This document shows positions 51,563 through 60,777 of a DNA stretch of 64,000 nucleotides, one piece after another. Each line of letters starts with the position of its first letter. Position 1 is the first letter of the stretch. The translations under genes were made by a program, and so were the position numbers. A model generated the notes under the pieces. That model saw only the letters and a program-made list of their open reading frames with translations, made no database searches and was not told the origin of the DNA. Source of the DNA: Lentilitoribacter sp. Alg239-R112 (GTDB lineage Bacteria; Pseudomonadota; Alphaproteobacteria; Rhizobiales; Rhizobiaceae); assembly GCF_900537175.1 (NCBI RefSeq), contig NZ_LS999834.1:437406-501405 (forward strand). Direction: 5' to 3'.

Positions 51563-53872
51563 CTATCCGGCTGCTGACTTATTGTCTTCGTAACTCAAAC
51601 TTAAACCTTTTGTTGCTGCGACAATCATATCTACATCCAAGATGAGAGCGACGCGCCCATCACCGAGAATTGTCGCTGCCGCAATACCAGGTACATTTGA
51701 ATAATTTGATTCTAGGCTTTTGATCACAACTTGACGCTGTCCTTGGATACCATCCACCATCAGAGCCTGCTGACCGCCGCCCTCAGATTCCACTAGAAGC
51801 GCAACACCTTGAATAGGGTCTGCAGGTTCACTGCGGAAATTCAGGATTTGTCCAACATCGATCAACGGGCAGAACGTTTCACGAATGGAAATCAAACGCT
51901 CTTTTGCACCGAAGCCATGAACATCCGATTTTTCAGGCTGCAGTGTTTCTACAATCGCCGTCAGAGGTACAACAAGTGTTTGATCTGCAACAGATACGAC
52001 CATCCCATCCAGGACGGCCAGTGTAAGTGGCAAGCTCATAGAGAAGATTGAACCCTTACCCGGTGTGGATTGAATTGATATCCGTCCACCTAGTGATTGG
52101 ATGGATTTCTTCACCACATCCATGCCAACACCACGACCAGAAATATCTGATAGTGTCTCCGCGGTAGAGAAGCCAGGGTGGAAAATCAGATTATCAATTT
52201 CCTCGTCTGAGAGGTTACTTTCGGGCGTTATTAGGCCATTTTCTAGTGCTTTGCCTTTTACACGTTCACGATTAATCCCAGCGCCGTCATCTTCAATCTC
52301 AATGACAATACGGCCAGAACGGTGTTTGGCGGAAAGTTTAACAATACCTTGCGGGTCTTTACCAGCAGCTACTCGCGTTTCCGGATCTTCAAGACCATGA
52401 TCAACAGAGTTGCGGATCATATGTGTTAAAGGTTCAGCCAACTTATCAATAACAGTTTTGTCGACCTCTGTGTTTTCACCTTCAGTAACAAGACGAACAT
52501 TTTTATTGACCATATCGCCAATTTCGCGAACGATACGTGACATCCGTTGGAAAACAGGTTTCACAGGTTGGGCTCGAATAGCCATCACACTATCCTGAAT
52601 CTCACGTGTGAGCTGGTTCAACTCATCTAGACCAAGATTAATGTTGTTTCCAGACCCACTGACCGTTTCTTCGTTTTCGCCAACACTTTGGGCCAACATT
52701 GCCTGGTTAATCACAAGCTCACCAACCAAATTGATGAGACGGTCAACACGGTCAAGTTCTACACGAATTTGCTGCGGAGGAGCCGCTGCTGCTACTTTCG
52801 GTTTTTTAGCCGTATCCTTCGGTGCTGCTGCCTTTGCAGGTACTGGCGTTGGTGCAGGTGCTGGCGTTGGTGCAGCAACAGGAGTAGGTTTTGGTGCGGC
52901 AGCCACCGGAGTGGGAGCTGGTGCAGCTACTTCTTGCGCAGTCGCAGGTTCATCATCGCCTTCAAGCATAGAAAGATCAAATGGAACTGGAACCATATCT
53001 GCACCATCATCCGCATTTGCAGATGCTGCACTTGCTTTTACTTCGAGTTTGCAATCCCATTCCGCAAATTCGAATACAGCACGTATTGCCTCTTCATCAC
53101 TCTCTGTCGTTAGTGAGATGGTCCATGTAAGATAAGAATCTTCAGGATCCATGTTTTCGAGATCTGGTAAATCTTCTGTGTTACAGGCTACCTTCATCTC
53201 ACCTAATGCAGCTAAGTCACGCAGAAGAAGAGCCGTATCATTACCTTTGGCATACAAACCAGCATTCGGTTTGAATTCAATTGAGAACGTATTACCCTTT
53301 GCAGGCTCATCTTCGTCGGCTGTTTCCTCATCCATGTCATCAAATGAGAATGGAACAGGTTGAAATCCGCTGTCATCTGTTGGAGCTACTGCTTCGACAA
53401 CAGGCGCGGCTTCTTCAGTTACAGCCTCTACAGGGGCAGCTTCAGCAGTCGGTGCAGGTGCAGCAGCATCAGAACTATCAGAAGGTGTTTCACCATTTGC
53501 ATAGGCGGCAAGGTCTTTAACTAAATCTGCTGATCTTGCGGGATCAATGGCATCGCCATCTCTTGATGCAGCAGTTATATCAGCCAGCACATCGGCTGAC
53601 TTAAGCATAACTTTCATCAATCCCTCGCTCGCTTCCAATTTATTAGAGCGAACACAGTCAAGTGTCGTTTCAAAAACATGAGCAAATGCGACCAAATCAT
53701 CAAGACCAAACGCACCTGCGCCACCTTTAATGGAGTGAACAGCTCTAAAAACGGCATTGACCGTTTCCGGATCATCATCACCATCGTTCATCGCAAGCAG
53801 ACCTGTTTCCAGTTCTGTTAGTTGCTCTTCACATTCTTGGAAAAATATTTCCTTGATTTCTTCCATATCCAT
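51563..53872 (-). CDS. cheA: Chemotaxis histidine kinase CheA
   Basis: 769 residues. P1 has the phosphorylated His46 in FRAVHSIKGGAGAFGL. A long region with an Ala/Pro-rich linker (about residues 315-365) separates the P2-like part from the dimerisation helix (IRVELDRVDRLINLVGELVINQAM). The kinase domain has HMIRNSVDHGLE (N box), IEDDGAGINRERV (G1) and GRGVGMDVV (G2). A CheW-like P5 domain ends the protein. It passes phosphate to CheY1, CheY2 and CheB. Confidence 0.96.
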   Translation of the reverse strand: MDMEEIKEIFFQECEEQLTELETGLLAMNDGDDDPETVNAVFRAVHSIKGGAGAFGLDDLVAFAHVFETTLDCVRSNKLEASEGLMKVMLKSADVLADITAASRDGDAIDPARSADLVKDLAAYANGETPSDSSDAAAPAPTAEAAPVEAVTEEAAPVVEAVAPTDDSGFQPVPFSFDDMDEETADEDEPAKGNTFSIEFKPNAGLYAKGNDTALLLRDLAALGEMKVACNTEDLPDLENMDPEDSYLTWTISLTTESDEEAIRAVFEFAEWDCKLEVKASAASANADDGADMVPVPFDLSMLEGDDEPATAQEVAAPAPTPVAAAPKPTPVAAPTPAPAPTPVPAKAAAPKDTAKKPKVAAAAPPQQIRVELDRVDRLINLVGELVINQAMLAQSVGENEETVSGSGNNINLGLDELNQLTREIQDSVMAIRAQPVKPVFQRMSRIVREIGDMVNKNVRLVTEGENTEVDKTVIDKLAEPLTHMIRNSVDHGLEDPETRVAAGKDPQGIVKLSAKHRSGRIVIEIEDDGAGINRERVKGKALENGLITPESNLSDEEIDNLIFHPGFSTAETLSDISGRGVGMDVVKKSIQSLGGRISIQSTPGKGSIFSMSLPLTLAVLDGMVVSVADQTLVVPLTAIVETLQPEKSDVHGFGAKERLISIRETFCPLIDVGQILNFRSEPADPIQGVALLVESEGGGQQALMVDGIQGQRQVVIKSLESNYSNVPGIAAATILGDGRVALILDVDMIVAATKGLSLSYEDNKSAAG

Positions 53873-53912
53873 GAGGATTAAGTCCTATGCGGCTGTTGAA
53901 ACTTTATGATGA

Positions 53913-54278
53913 TTAGGCTGTGACGCGTTCGATCGCAGATACTAACTTGGCAGGATCAAATGGCTTTACAATCCAACCCGTAGCACCAGCTTGACGTGCA
54001 CGGTTTTTCTTCTCATCATCGCTTTCAGTGGTTAAAACCAGAATCGGTACGGAACGATATCGGTCATTTTGGCGGACACCTTCAATGAAACCAAAACCAT
54101 CGAGGCGTGGCATATTAATGTCCGTTACAATCACATCGGGATTGGATTCTTCCAATACTTCAAGACCTTCCATACCGTCTTCGGCCTGAACCGTATCAAA
54201 GCCCGCATTATTCAACGTGACCAGAAGCATATTCCTAATTGTACGCGAATCGTCCACTGTTAGTACTTTCGTTTTCAT
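53913..54278 (-). CDS. cheY1: Chemotaxis response regulator CheY1
   Basis: 121 residues, single receiver: D9/D10, D53 (VIVTDINMPRLDGFGF), T83 (LVLTTESDDEKK) and K105 (IVKPFD). In S. meliloti CheY1 acts as a phosphate sink and CheS speeds its dephosphorylation in complex with CheA. The gene lies between cheS and cheA as there. Confidence 0.92.
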   Translation of the reverse strand: MKTKVLTVDDSRTIRNMLLVTLNNAGFDTVQAEDGMEGLEVLEESNPDVIVTDINMPRLDGFGFIEGVRQNDRYRSVPILVLTTESDDEKKNRARQAGATGWIVKPFDPAKLVSAIERVTA

Positions 54279-54568
54279 TACGCTGTCTCCTTCAAAGGCA
54301 ATTCGTCGCCAGATATTCCCAGTAATTTCAGAGTGTTTTCAAAATTTTCAGACATGGCACCCACTGCAATTGAATTGCCATCCACGTCCCAAGTCTTCTT
54401 GGCGGCCATCAAAACCTGTATACATTGTGCGCCTGACTTCCTAACATCCGAAGCATCGATCTCCACCGAACTTCCCTTCAAACTGATTAACTGCTCATGC
54501 ATGCTACTTGCTGCATTCAAGTCGAGGTTTTCAGGTAATTTCAAGATGTTTGATGTCTCATCACCCAT
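54278..54568 (-). CDS. cheS: STAS-domain chemotaxis protein CheS
   Basis: 96 residues from ATG 54566-54568 with an AAAGGAA Shine-Dalgarno; the 9-codon extension upstream is not needed. ILKLPENLDLNAASSMHEQLISLKGSSVEIDASDVRKSGAQCIQVLMAAKKTW is a STAS-like fold. S. meliloti CheS, encoded in the same place and about the same size, binds CheA and promotes CheY1 dephosphorylation. It overlaps cheY1 by 1 nt. Confidence 0.85.
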   Translation of the reverse strand: MGDETSNILKLPENLDLNAASSMHEQLISLKGSSVEIDASDVRKSGAQCIQVLMAAKKTWDVDGNSIAVGAMSENFENTLKLLGISGDELPLKETA

Positions 54569-54800
54569 AGTGATTCCTTTGCGGTTTTGTCTCATTCATA
54601 TGATTAATCACACGAACCTTGACTGGCTCTGTTGTCGGCATTGGAAAAATAGGAACAGGCAGCTCGTTAAGCGCCAGACGCATTTTCATGCCGGAGAAAT
54701 TCTCTAAATATCTAGCGAAGTTTCTCAACGGCACTGCAAATTTTGCTAAAGTGGCAACATAACTCCCAAGGGAAATGTTAACTTTGTTGATCATCGACAT
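54561..54800 (-). CDS. Possible small CDS at the head of the che operon
   Basis: 79 codons from ATG 54798-54800 (MSMINKVNISLGSYVATLAKFAVPLRNFARYLENFSGMKMRLALNELPVPIFPMPTTEPVKVRVINHMNETKPQRNHYG), with GGAG 9 nt upstream. It overlaps cheS by 8 nt in the manner of coupled genes and fills what would otherwise be an empty leader. In S. meliloti and Agrobacterium this place holds a receptor gene (mcpE/icpA). I recognise no family and it may be non-coding. Confidence 0.35.
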   Translation of the reverse strand: MSMINKVNISLGSYVATLAKFAVPLRNFARYLENFSGMKMRLALNELPVPIFPMPTTEPVKVRVINHMNETKPQRNHYG

Positions 54801-54827
54801 AAATGTCTGCTCCGCCCATCGCATCAA

Positions 54828-55217
54828 TCAAGTAAATTGATAAAATCTGTTTCCGGCGCAAAAACCACTCAAAGGCGGCTTATCAAGGCAAACGCATGAC
54901 AGAAGGTCAATATACTTTTCTACTGATAAAATCCGGATCTAGGCCGGCGCGAAGAAACAGCATCATGCAATTGTGTTCCGGTAAAATAGCTTCCATGAAC
55001 ACAAATCAACGCAGTTACAATTTTTATGGTTAATTCCTTGCCCGAAGGTTAACGGACTTGAATGATTTCTCGCCATCTAGCAATTAAACTTACATTTTTA
55101 GCCATATTCAGCACAAATTCTTGCGAAAGGCTCACGAAAGCTTGGGGCGCAACAATGATTAAGTAGGATACGACAGGAGTTATTGTTGCGTATCAGTTAT
55201 ATATTGGAGTTAGAACA
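54828..55217. other. Intergenic region between the che operon and the 37-codon gene
   Basis: Holds divergent regulatory sequence. A degenerate copy of the flagellar element (TTCGCGCCGG at 54944-54953 on the minus strand) could serve the che operon. Two GGTTAA motifs (around 55027 and 55050) are spaced 15 nt apart rather than 7, so they are not a standard CtrA site. No other gene seen. Confidence 0.4.
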
Positions 55218-55331
55218 ATGAATGTTCTCATTATCTGTACTGTCGTTACAACGATCGCAATCTTAGGTGCGCTGTCGCTAAATATTGTTCTGGACTTATT
55301 CCGGTTTAAGCGAAGTTCTAAAACTTTCTGA
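55218..55331 (+). CDS. 37-residue single-span membrane protein of unknown function
   Basis: The ATG at 55218 is preceded by GGAG with an 8-nt spacing. The product begins MNVLIICTVVTTIAILGALS, continues with a hydrophobic end to the helix and finishes with a basic tail (FRFKRSSKTF). It has one membrane segment (residues 2-28) with positive residues on the cytoplasmic C-terminal side. It stands alone between the che operon and the SulP gene, and is shorter than most annotation limits. The good ribosome site and clean topology argue for a real gene. Confidence 0.5.
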   Translation: MNVLIICTVVTTIAILGALSLNIVLDLFRFKRSSKTF

Positions 55332-55372
55332 TTTATTAAGCCTAATTGGTAAGCTTAAATAAAAGTTAAGCT

Positions 55373-56998
55373 CTAGTGCCCACCGCCGCTTAATGCGCCT
55401 GTGCGCACGGGATAGTTAGCTGCAATTTCATAATCTGGATCGTCTTCTGAATCCACAATAAGCTGCCCTGCCTTCTCAAGCAGCCGATGGCAATCTGGAG
55501 ACAAGTGTCTCAACTGAACGCTCTTGCCTTCTGCCTCATACTTTCCTGCAATTGCATCGATAGCCTGCAACGCAGATTGATCTGCGACCCGACTTCCCGC
55601 AAAATCAATTATGACAAGGTCAGGATCATTTTTTGGATCGAACAATTCCATAAAACCTACTGTTGATCCAAAAAACAATGGCCCTTCGATTTCATAGGCC
55701 TTTGCACCTTCTGCTGTTACACTCGATTTAGCCTCAATCCGCACAGCATTTGTCCATGCATAGGCAAGTGCAGAAACAATGACACCGACAACCACGGCAA
55801 TGGCCAAATCAGCATAAACCGTTACAGCAGTTACAAGAATAATAACGATGGCATCCGTTAATGGAATACGGCGCAAAATCCGTAGGCTTTGCCAAGCGAA
55901 CGTCCCTATAACCACCATGAACATAACTCCAACAAGTGCGGCCAATGGAATTTGTTCGATCAATGAAGATGCGAACAAGATAAACGCTAACAAAAACAAT
56001 GCCGCAGATATGCCAGAAAGACGTGTGCGACCACCAGATTTTACATTGATCATTGATTGACCAATCATTGCACAACCGCCCATACCACCGAAGAAACCAG
56101 TAACAACGTTTGATGCACCCTGCGCCAGACATTCCTGGGAAGCACCGCCACGTTTATTAGTTATCTCGCCAACAAGATTCAACGTTAGCAAGCTTTCGAT
56201 CAAACCAATTGCAGCTAGAATAAGCGCGTAGGGAAATATGATCTTAAGTGTATCAAGATTAAAGGGAACGGACGGAATGTGAAACTCTGGCAGGCTGCCT
56301 TTGATTGAAGCAAGATCACCAACCCTTGGCACATCAATACCAAAAGCGATAACAATGATTGCAACAATCCCAATACCGGCAAGTGGCGCAGGAACAATAT
56401 TTGTTATCTTTGGAATTCCATAAATGATAGCCATTGTGAGCGCGACCAATCCCAAACTCAACAGCAATGGAATACCGGACATCCAAACTTTGACACCGTC
56501 TGGTCCGGGCACCTGAAATTGTGTCAACTGGGCGAGAAAAATAACAATTGCCAAACCGTTTACAAAACCAAGCATAACAGGGTGAGGTACAAGTCGAATA
56601 AACTTTCCTAGACGGAAGACACCTGCCAATAATTGTAAAATGCCCATTAAAACGACAGTCGCAAACAGATATTCCACACCGTGCTGCGCAACAAGCGCAA
56701 CCATCACGACCGCCAATGCACCCGTTGCACCAGAAATCATGCCGGGACGACCGCCAAAAATAGCAGTTATCAATCCAACGATAAATGCAGCATATAGACC
56801 AACAAGCGGATGAACACCTGCAACAAACGCAAAAGCAACAGCTTCTGGAACCAATGCCAGCGCAACGGTTAAACCAGATAAAAGCTCTGTTTTAATCTGA
56901 ACAGGTGTTAATCTAACTCTTGTTTCATCATTGTTAGAATTAGACATCAAACGATGTGCGAAGCTCGCAAGGGGTGTTCTAGCCAAGATATAACTCAT
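55373..56998 (-). CDS. SulP family anion transporter with STAS domain
   Basis: 541 residues. Ten or more membrane helices follow an N-terminal LLSGLTVALALVPEAVAFAFVAGVHPLVGLYAAFIVGLITAIFGGRPGMISGATGALAVVMVAL (SulP signature). GFFGGMGGCAMIGQSMINVKSGGRTRLSG is a conserved loop. The C-terminal STAS domain runs from LVIIDFAGSRVADQSALQAIDAIAGKY. Members carry sulfate, bicarbonate or other anions; the ion cannot be told here. The start could also be codon 18 (MSNSNNDETRV). Confidence 0.9.
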   Translation of the reverse strand: MSYILARTPLASFAHRLMSNSNNDETRVRLTPVQIKTELLSGLTVALALVPEAVAFAFVAGVHPLVGLYAAFIVGLITAIFGGRPGMISGATGALAVVMVALVAQHGVEYLFATVVLMGILQLLAGVFRLGKFIRLVPHPVMLGFVNGLAIVIFLAQLTQFQVPGPDGVKVWMSGIPLLLSLGLVALTMAIIYGIPKITNIVPAPLAGIGIVAIIVIAFGIDVPRVGDLASIKGSLPEFHIPSVPFNLDTLKIIFPYALILAAIGLIESLLTLNLVGEITNKRGGASQECLAQGASNVVTGFFGGMGGCAMIGQSMINVKSGGRTRLSGISAALFLLAFILFASSLIEQIPLAALVGVMFMVVIGTFAWQSLRILRRIPLTDAIVIILVTAVTVYADLAIAVVVGVIVSALAYAWTNAVRIEAKSSVTAEGAKAYEIEGPLFFGSTVGFMELFDPKNDPDLVIIDFAGSRVADQSALQAIDAIAGKYEAEGKSVQLRHLSPDCHRLLEKAGQLIVDSEDDPDYEIAANYPVRTGALSGGGH

Positions 56999-57081
56999 TT
57001 GGATGGAGGAATTTGAACTGCTTTTAAATCGGTTTTATCCAAATTCATAGAGCATTGACTAAAATAAGCGTTATTTTCCAA

Positions 57082-57984
57082 CTATCGATGTTTTTTAGAT
57101 GCCGTTTTAAACAATCGTCCATCAATTAATGACAGTCCAAAGATGATGAAACCCATTCCAATAATCTGATCCCTGTTCAAGGTTTCACCCAATATGCTCC
57201 AACCAAGAAATATTGCGATGGGTGGAATAAGGAATGTGACGAGCGCGAGATTAGTTGCACCACTACTTTCAAGAAGTTTGAAATAAAGAAAATAGGCAAG
57301 CGCTGTCGAAAAAGTCGCAAGGCAAAAAATTGCGATAAGGCCATTTGTATCTGGCACGGTAAGTAGCCATGGCTTATCGAAAATAATCACCAAGGGTGCA
57401 AGAATTAAACTTGCAACAATCATTTGCCCTGTTGCAATTGCCATTGGCGGAACGCCCATCGTCTTAAATCTTCGTCCGAACGTGGTAGAAGATGCATAAA
57501 ATAACGCCGCTGCTAAAACTGCCAACTGACCTAATATATTTGCGCCAAATGTGAATAATTCCTCAACACCAATCATGAACACAACACCTGAAAAACCAAC
57601 GACCACACCAGCTAATTTATGTCGATCCATCTTCTCATCTGTTGTAAAAAAATGCGTGACTATAACTGTAAAAATCAACATTGTCGCATTGAAAATCGAT
57701 GCCAAACCGGATGTGATTTGTGTTTGGCCCCACGTAATCAATAAAAATGGGATTGAGATGTTAAACAGCCCCATTATGAAAATTGAAATCAATATTTTTC
57801 TACTGATAGGAACTTTTATACGCGAGGCTTTCAGCACTATTGTGAGAATGATTGCGGAAATTCCCACCCGCAGAAAGACAACCGTTAAGGGGGGCAACTG
57901 TCCTACAGATATTTCGATAAATAGAAATGATCCTCCCCATAAAAAGGAAAGCATCAAAAGTGTACCCCATTCTTTCAAGCCCAT
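57082..57984 (-). CDS. EamA/DMT family transporter
   Basis: 300 residues with ten predicted membrane helices in two EamA repeats. The first repeat starts GTLLMLSFLWGGSFLFIEISVGQLPPLTVVFLRVGISAIIL, and the second ends LVTFLIPPIAIFLGWSILGETLNRDQIIGMGFIIFGLSLIDGR. Such proteins usually export amino acids or other small metabolites. The substrate is unknown. It is a single gene. Confidence 0.9.
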   Translation of the reverse strand: MGLKEWGTLLMLSFLWGGSFLFIEISVGQLPPLTVVFLRVGISAIILTIVLKASRIKVPISRKILISIFIMGLFNISIPFLLITWGQTQITSGLASIFNATMLIFTVIVTHFFTTDEKMDRHKLAGVVVGFSGVVFMIGVEELFTFGANILGQLAVLAAALFYASSTTFGRRFKTMGVPPMAIATGQMIVASLILAPLVIIFDKPWLLTVPDTNGLIAIFCLATFSTALAYFLYFKLLESSGATNLALVTFLIPPIAIFLGWSILGETLNRDQIIGMGFIIFGLSLIDGRLFKTASKKHR

Positions 57985-58072
57985 TCACCTACCGCCCATC
58001 TTTTAAAATGCCAAAGACAAACGGTATAGCTGGATTGCAAATTTAAAACACCCGTTTATTGCAAAGCCTATC

Positions 58073-58105
58073 AAAAAACCCGACAGGCCCAGCCAATCGG
58101 GTTTT
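58073..58105 (-). terminator. Terminator downstream of mscL
   Basis: AAAACCCGA and TCGGGTTTT arms (58075-58083 with 58097-58105) around a 13-nt loop, followed by T residues in the minus-strand sense. It may also work in the opposite direction. Confidence 0.82.
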
Positions 58106-58125
58106 AAAACTCAAGATTTGGAAGT

Positions 58126-58539
58126 TTATTTTTTCAGCAAGTCCCGTATTTCTTCAAGAAGAACAACATCAGCAGCAGGTGCAGCAGGCTCCGCCGGTTT
58201 TTCTTCTTCTTTCTTTTTCAGATTATTGACTGCTTTTACAATCAGAAAAATAATCCAAGCTAGAATAACGAAGTTTACAGCAACTGTTAGAAAGTTACCC
58301 CATGCGAGAACAGCACCTTGCTCTCTGGCTGCGTCTAGCGAAGTTGCCGTAACATCTGCGCCCAACGGTATAAAGTAACTTGAAAAGTCCAACCCACCAA
58401 AAATTGCGCTTACAACTGGCATAATAATATCGGCCACAAGCGATTTAACGATTAAGCCGAATGCGCCACCGATAATAATACCGACCGCCATATCCATAAC
58501 ATTGCCTTTAGCAATGAAGTCCTTGAATTCTTTAAGCAT
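58126..58539 (-). CDS. mscL: Large-conductance mechanosensitive channel MscL
   Basis: 137 residues from [49 protein letters not shown], the standard MscL N-terminal helix and first membrane segment. The second segment is [31 protein letters not shown]. The ATG at 58537-58539 has a GGGGAGA Shine-Dalgarno; an upstream in-frame start is not supported. It releases solutes during osmotic downshock. Confidence 0.96.
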   Translation of the reverse strand: MLKEFKDFIAKGNVMDMAVGIIIGGAFGLIVKSLVADIIMPVVSAIFGGLDFSSYFIPLGADVTATSLDAAREQGAVLAWGNFLTVAVNFVILAWIIFLIVKAVNNLKKKEEEKPAEPAAPAADVVLLEEIRDLLKK

Positions 58540-58703
58540 GAGATTCTCCCCTATATCCATCACATGAAAGCTAAATTACTACAGTATTTTATGTCTTTAT
58601 CAATCGCAATGCGGATATTCTCATAACTGGTTTATCTGTGAAAAGTTGAAAAAGCGCTCAAAACAAGCTTCTCGCGCAACTCTCAAACTGCTAGTTCAAC
58701 ATT

Positions 58704-59045
58704 ATGAAAAAAATTGTTTATAAAATTTGCCCCGAAACTTTATGGCAGGACGCATTGGAAGAAGGTGTTTTCTCCGGCGCTCCAATTGATCTTCAAGATG
58801 GATTTATTCACTTCTCCACTGACGCACAAGCAAGGGAGACCGCAAGTAAACACTTTGCTGGACAAAACGACCTTTTACTTATCGCAATCGAGGAAGACAT
58901 ATTAGGTGATGCACTCAAATATGAAGTCTCTCGTAATGATGATCTATTCCCGCATCTATATGGAACATTTTCTCCTGACCAGGCTGCCTGGGTGAAACCA
59001 CTTCCACTTGATGTAAATGGCAACCACATTTTTCCTGAAATTTGA
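58704..59045 (+). CDS. DUF952 family protein
   Basis: 113 residues: KIVYKICPETLWQDALEEGVFSGAPIDLQDGFIHFSTDAQARETASKHFAGQNDLLLIAIEEDIL. The GFIHFSTDAQ block and the length are typical for DUF952, which is widespread, soluble and of unknown activity, and is often found next to pyrD in alphaproteobacteria. Its stop lies 2 nt before the pyrD ATG, so the two are co-transcribed. Confidence 0.9.
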   Translation: MKKIVYKICPETLWQDALEEGVFSGAPIDLQDGFIHFSTDAQARETASKHFAGQNDLLLIAIEEDILGDALKYEVSRNDDLFPHLYGTFSPDQAAWVKPLPLDVNGNHIFPEI

Positions 59046-59047
59046 CC

Positions 59048-60145
59048 ATGTTCAACCCTTATAAAGCTATTGCTCAGAAAGCCTTTTTTGCTCTCGATGC
59101 TGAAAAAGCCCACGGCTTATCAATTAAGTTTCTACAAACTGGTGCTGCTTGTGTATTTAAACCTCATCCTGATTCTCGCTTGGAACAATCAGTTGCAGGA
59201 CTGAGCTTCCCCAATCCAGTTGGAATGGCCGCCGGCTACGATAAAAATGCAGATGTTCCTCTCGAAATTCTAAAACTCGGTTTTGGCTTTACCGAAGTGG
59301 GCACGATTACGCCTAAACCTCAAAGCGGCAACCCAAAACCTCGAATTTTTCGCCTCCCTACCGATGAAGCCGTTATCAATCGACTTGGCTTTAATAATGA
59401 TGGACATCAAGCTGCTCTGCAAAGACTTGAAGACTTACGGGGCAACGGGCAAATAATTGGTGTGAATATCGGGGCGAACAAAGACAGTGAAGATAGAACA
59501 CAGGATTATGTCTCGGGTATCGATACATTTTACAAACATGCCAGCTATTTCACGGCTAATATTTCATCGCCGAACACACCAGGCCTTCGAGATTTACAGG
59601 CGCGAGAAAGCCTTTCAGAACTTCTATCTCGTTGCATAAACAAACGTAATGAACTTGCAAAAATACATGGTAAACGCGTACCGATCTTCTTAAAAGTTGC
59701 GCCCGATCTGACACAGGAGGGCATCGACGATATCGCCGCGGAAGTCGCCGACAAGAATATTGATGGTGTAATAATCTCAAACACAACATTGTCTCGATCC
59801 GGCCTAAAAGACATGACAGTGGCGCATGAGACGGGCGGATTATCTGGCAAACCCGTTTTAACAAGATCAAATATAGTACTCGCCAAATTTCGAGAAGCGA
59901 TTGGTAATAATATGCCAATAATTGGCGTGGGCGGCATTAGTGATGCAAATTCAGCGGCAGAAAAAATCCGGGCAGGAGCTGATCTTGTTCAATTATACAC
60001 GGGAATGATATATCAAGGCCCGAGCATCGCGGCAAAGATCTGTCAAGGATTAAGCCGTATCTGCGACCAGCAAAGCTTGGCCAATATCAGCGATATTAGA
60101 GGTGCTAAAACCGAGTATTATTCCAATTTGGAAATCCCCAAATAG
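59048..60145 (+). CDS. pyrD: Dihydroorotate dehydrogenase (quinone), class 2
   Basis: 365 residues from ATG 59048; an in-frame TTG 2 codons upstream overlaps the DUF952 stop. The N-terminal membrane-associating helices (YKAIAQKAFFALDAEKAHGLSIKFLQ), NPVGMAAGYDKNADVPLEILKLGFGFTEVGTITPKPQSGNPKPRIFRLP, the active-site Ser in NISSPNTPGLRDLQ and the FMN site in IIGVGGISDANSAAEKIRAGADLVQLYTG are present. It oxidises dihydroorotate to orotate in pyrimidine synthesis, passing electrons to quinone. Confidence 0.96.
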   Translation: MFNPYKAIAQKAFFALDAEKAHGLSIKFLQTGAACVFKPHPDSRLEQSVAGLSFPNPVGMAAGYDKNADVPLEILKLGFGFTEVGTITPKPQSGNPKPRIFRLPTDEAVINRLGFNNDGHQAALQRLEDLRGNGQIIGVNIGANKDSEDRTQDYVSGIDTFYKHASYFTANISSPNTPGLRDLQARESLSELLSRCINKRNELAKIHGKRVPIFLKVAPDLTQEGIDDIAAEVADKNIDGVIISNTTLSRSGLKDMTVAHETGGLSGKPVLTRSNIVLAKFREAIGNNMPIIGVGGISDANSAAEKIRAGADLVQLYTGMIYQGPSIAAKICQGLSRICDQQSLANISDIRGAKTEYYSNLEIPK

Positions 60146-60157
60146 AAAATATCGCCT

Positions 60158-60595
60158 TTAGCCGAGCGATACGACCACATTTAGTTTATGACCATCTGGG
60201 ACAAGTTGAAATGATCTGATAGCTCGGCGGCTGATCATTGCAAGACCCTCGCAAGCTTGGCGGATAGCATGCAATGCATCATCACAAGCACCTGAAAGAG
60301 CCAATTCCAAATTTTCTGAAGAATTTACATTGCTAAATGTAATGCTACGCGGTGGCGACGCATACAACTCTTTCAAGCCTTTCCGTAGTGCGAGATTGAG
60401 TGCGTATTGCGGTAGACCACCAGCACTAAAATCAGTTACGATCACCTCACCATTATCTGTGCGTTGAAAACGTACCCAAAACAATGGATCAATTTTTGAG
60501 ATAATTTTAACAGAAAAATCGTCAGTTTCAGCAACTAAACTATCGCTTGCCGCTTTGACCTTGACTTCTTGAAGGCTAATAATTGTTGCCGACAT
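60158..60595 (-). CDS. Conserved protein of unknown function
   Basis: 145 residues, soluble, alpha/beta (DDFSVKIISKIDPLFWVRFQRTDNGEVIVTDFSAGGLPQYALNLALRKGLKELYASPPRSITFSNVNSSENLELALSGACDDALHAIRQACEGLAMISRRAIRSFQLVPDGHKLNVVVSLG). It has no signal or membrane segment. I do not recognise the family. It is convergent with pyrD (12 nt apart) and divergent from the LacI-type gene. Confidence 0.65.
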   Translation of the reverse strand: MSATIISLQEVKVKAASDSLVAETDDFSVKIISKIDPLFWVRFQRTDNGEVIVTDFSAGGLPQYALNLALRKGLKELYASPPRSITFSNVNSSENLELALSGACDDALHAIRQACEGLAMISRRAIRSFQLVPDGHKLNVVVSLG

Positions 60596-60731
60596 AACAT
60601 ACTCACATACAATATACTCTTAACACTTTTTTAACTATATAAGAGCGTTCAGATTTTGCAAGCCGTGTTGTCGCATAGATGATAATTTGGGTTAATTATT
60701 AAGCTCCGTGGTTTCGGGAGTTTCAATATAC

Positions 60732-60738
60732 GTTTTCA
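60732..60738 (+). promoter_or_regulatory. Possible LacI-family half-operator upstream of the LacI-type gene
   Basis: GTTTTCA, one arm of the common LacI/GalR palindrome TGAAAAC-GTTTTCA, preceded by AC. The other arm is degenerate. It lies 40 nt upstream of the start. Weak evidence. Confidence 0.2.
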
Positions 60739-60777
60739 TATGTAAAATAGGTTCGAGAAAATAATGGATTTCAGAAT

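Noticed and set aside
52608..53135. 175-codon and 141-codon ORFs antisense to cheA
   Set aside because: They lie over the Ala/Pro linker of CheA, whose codon bias leaves stops rare on the other strand.
58668..58682. A copy of the flagellar promoter element upstream of the DUF952 gene
   Set aside because: Only 8 of 10 core bases match, no -10 box lies at the right distance, and the genes are not flagellar.
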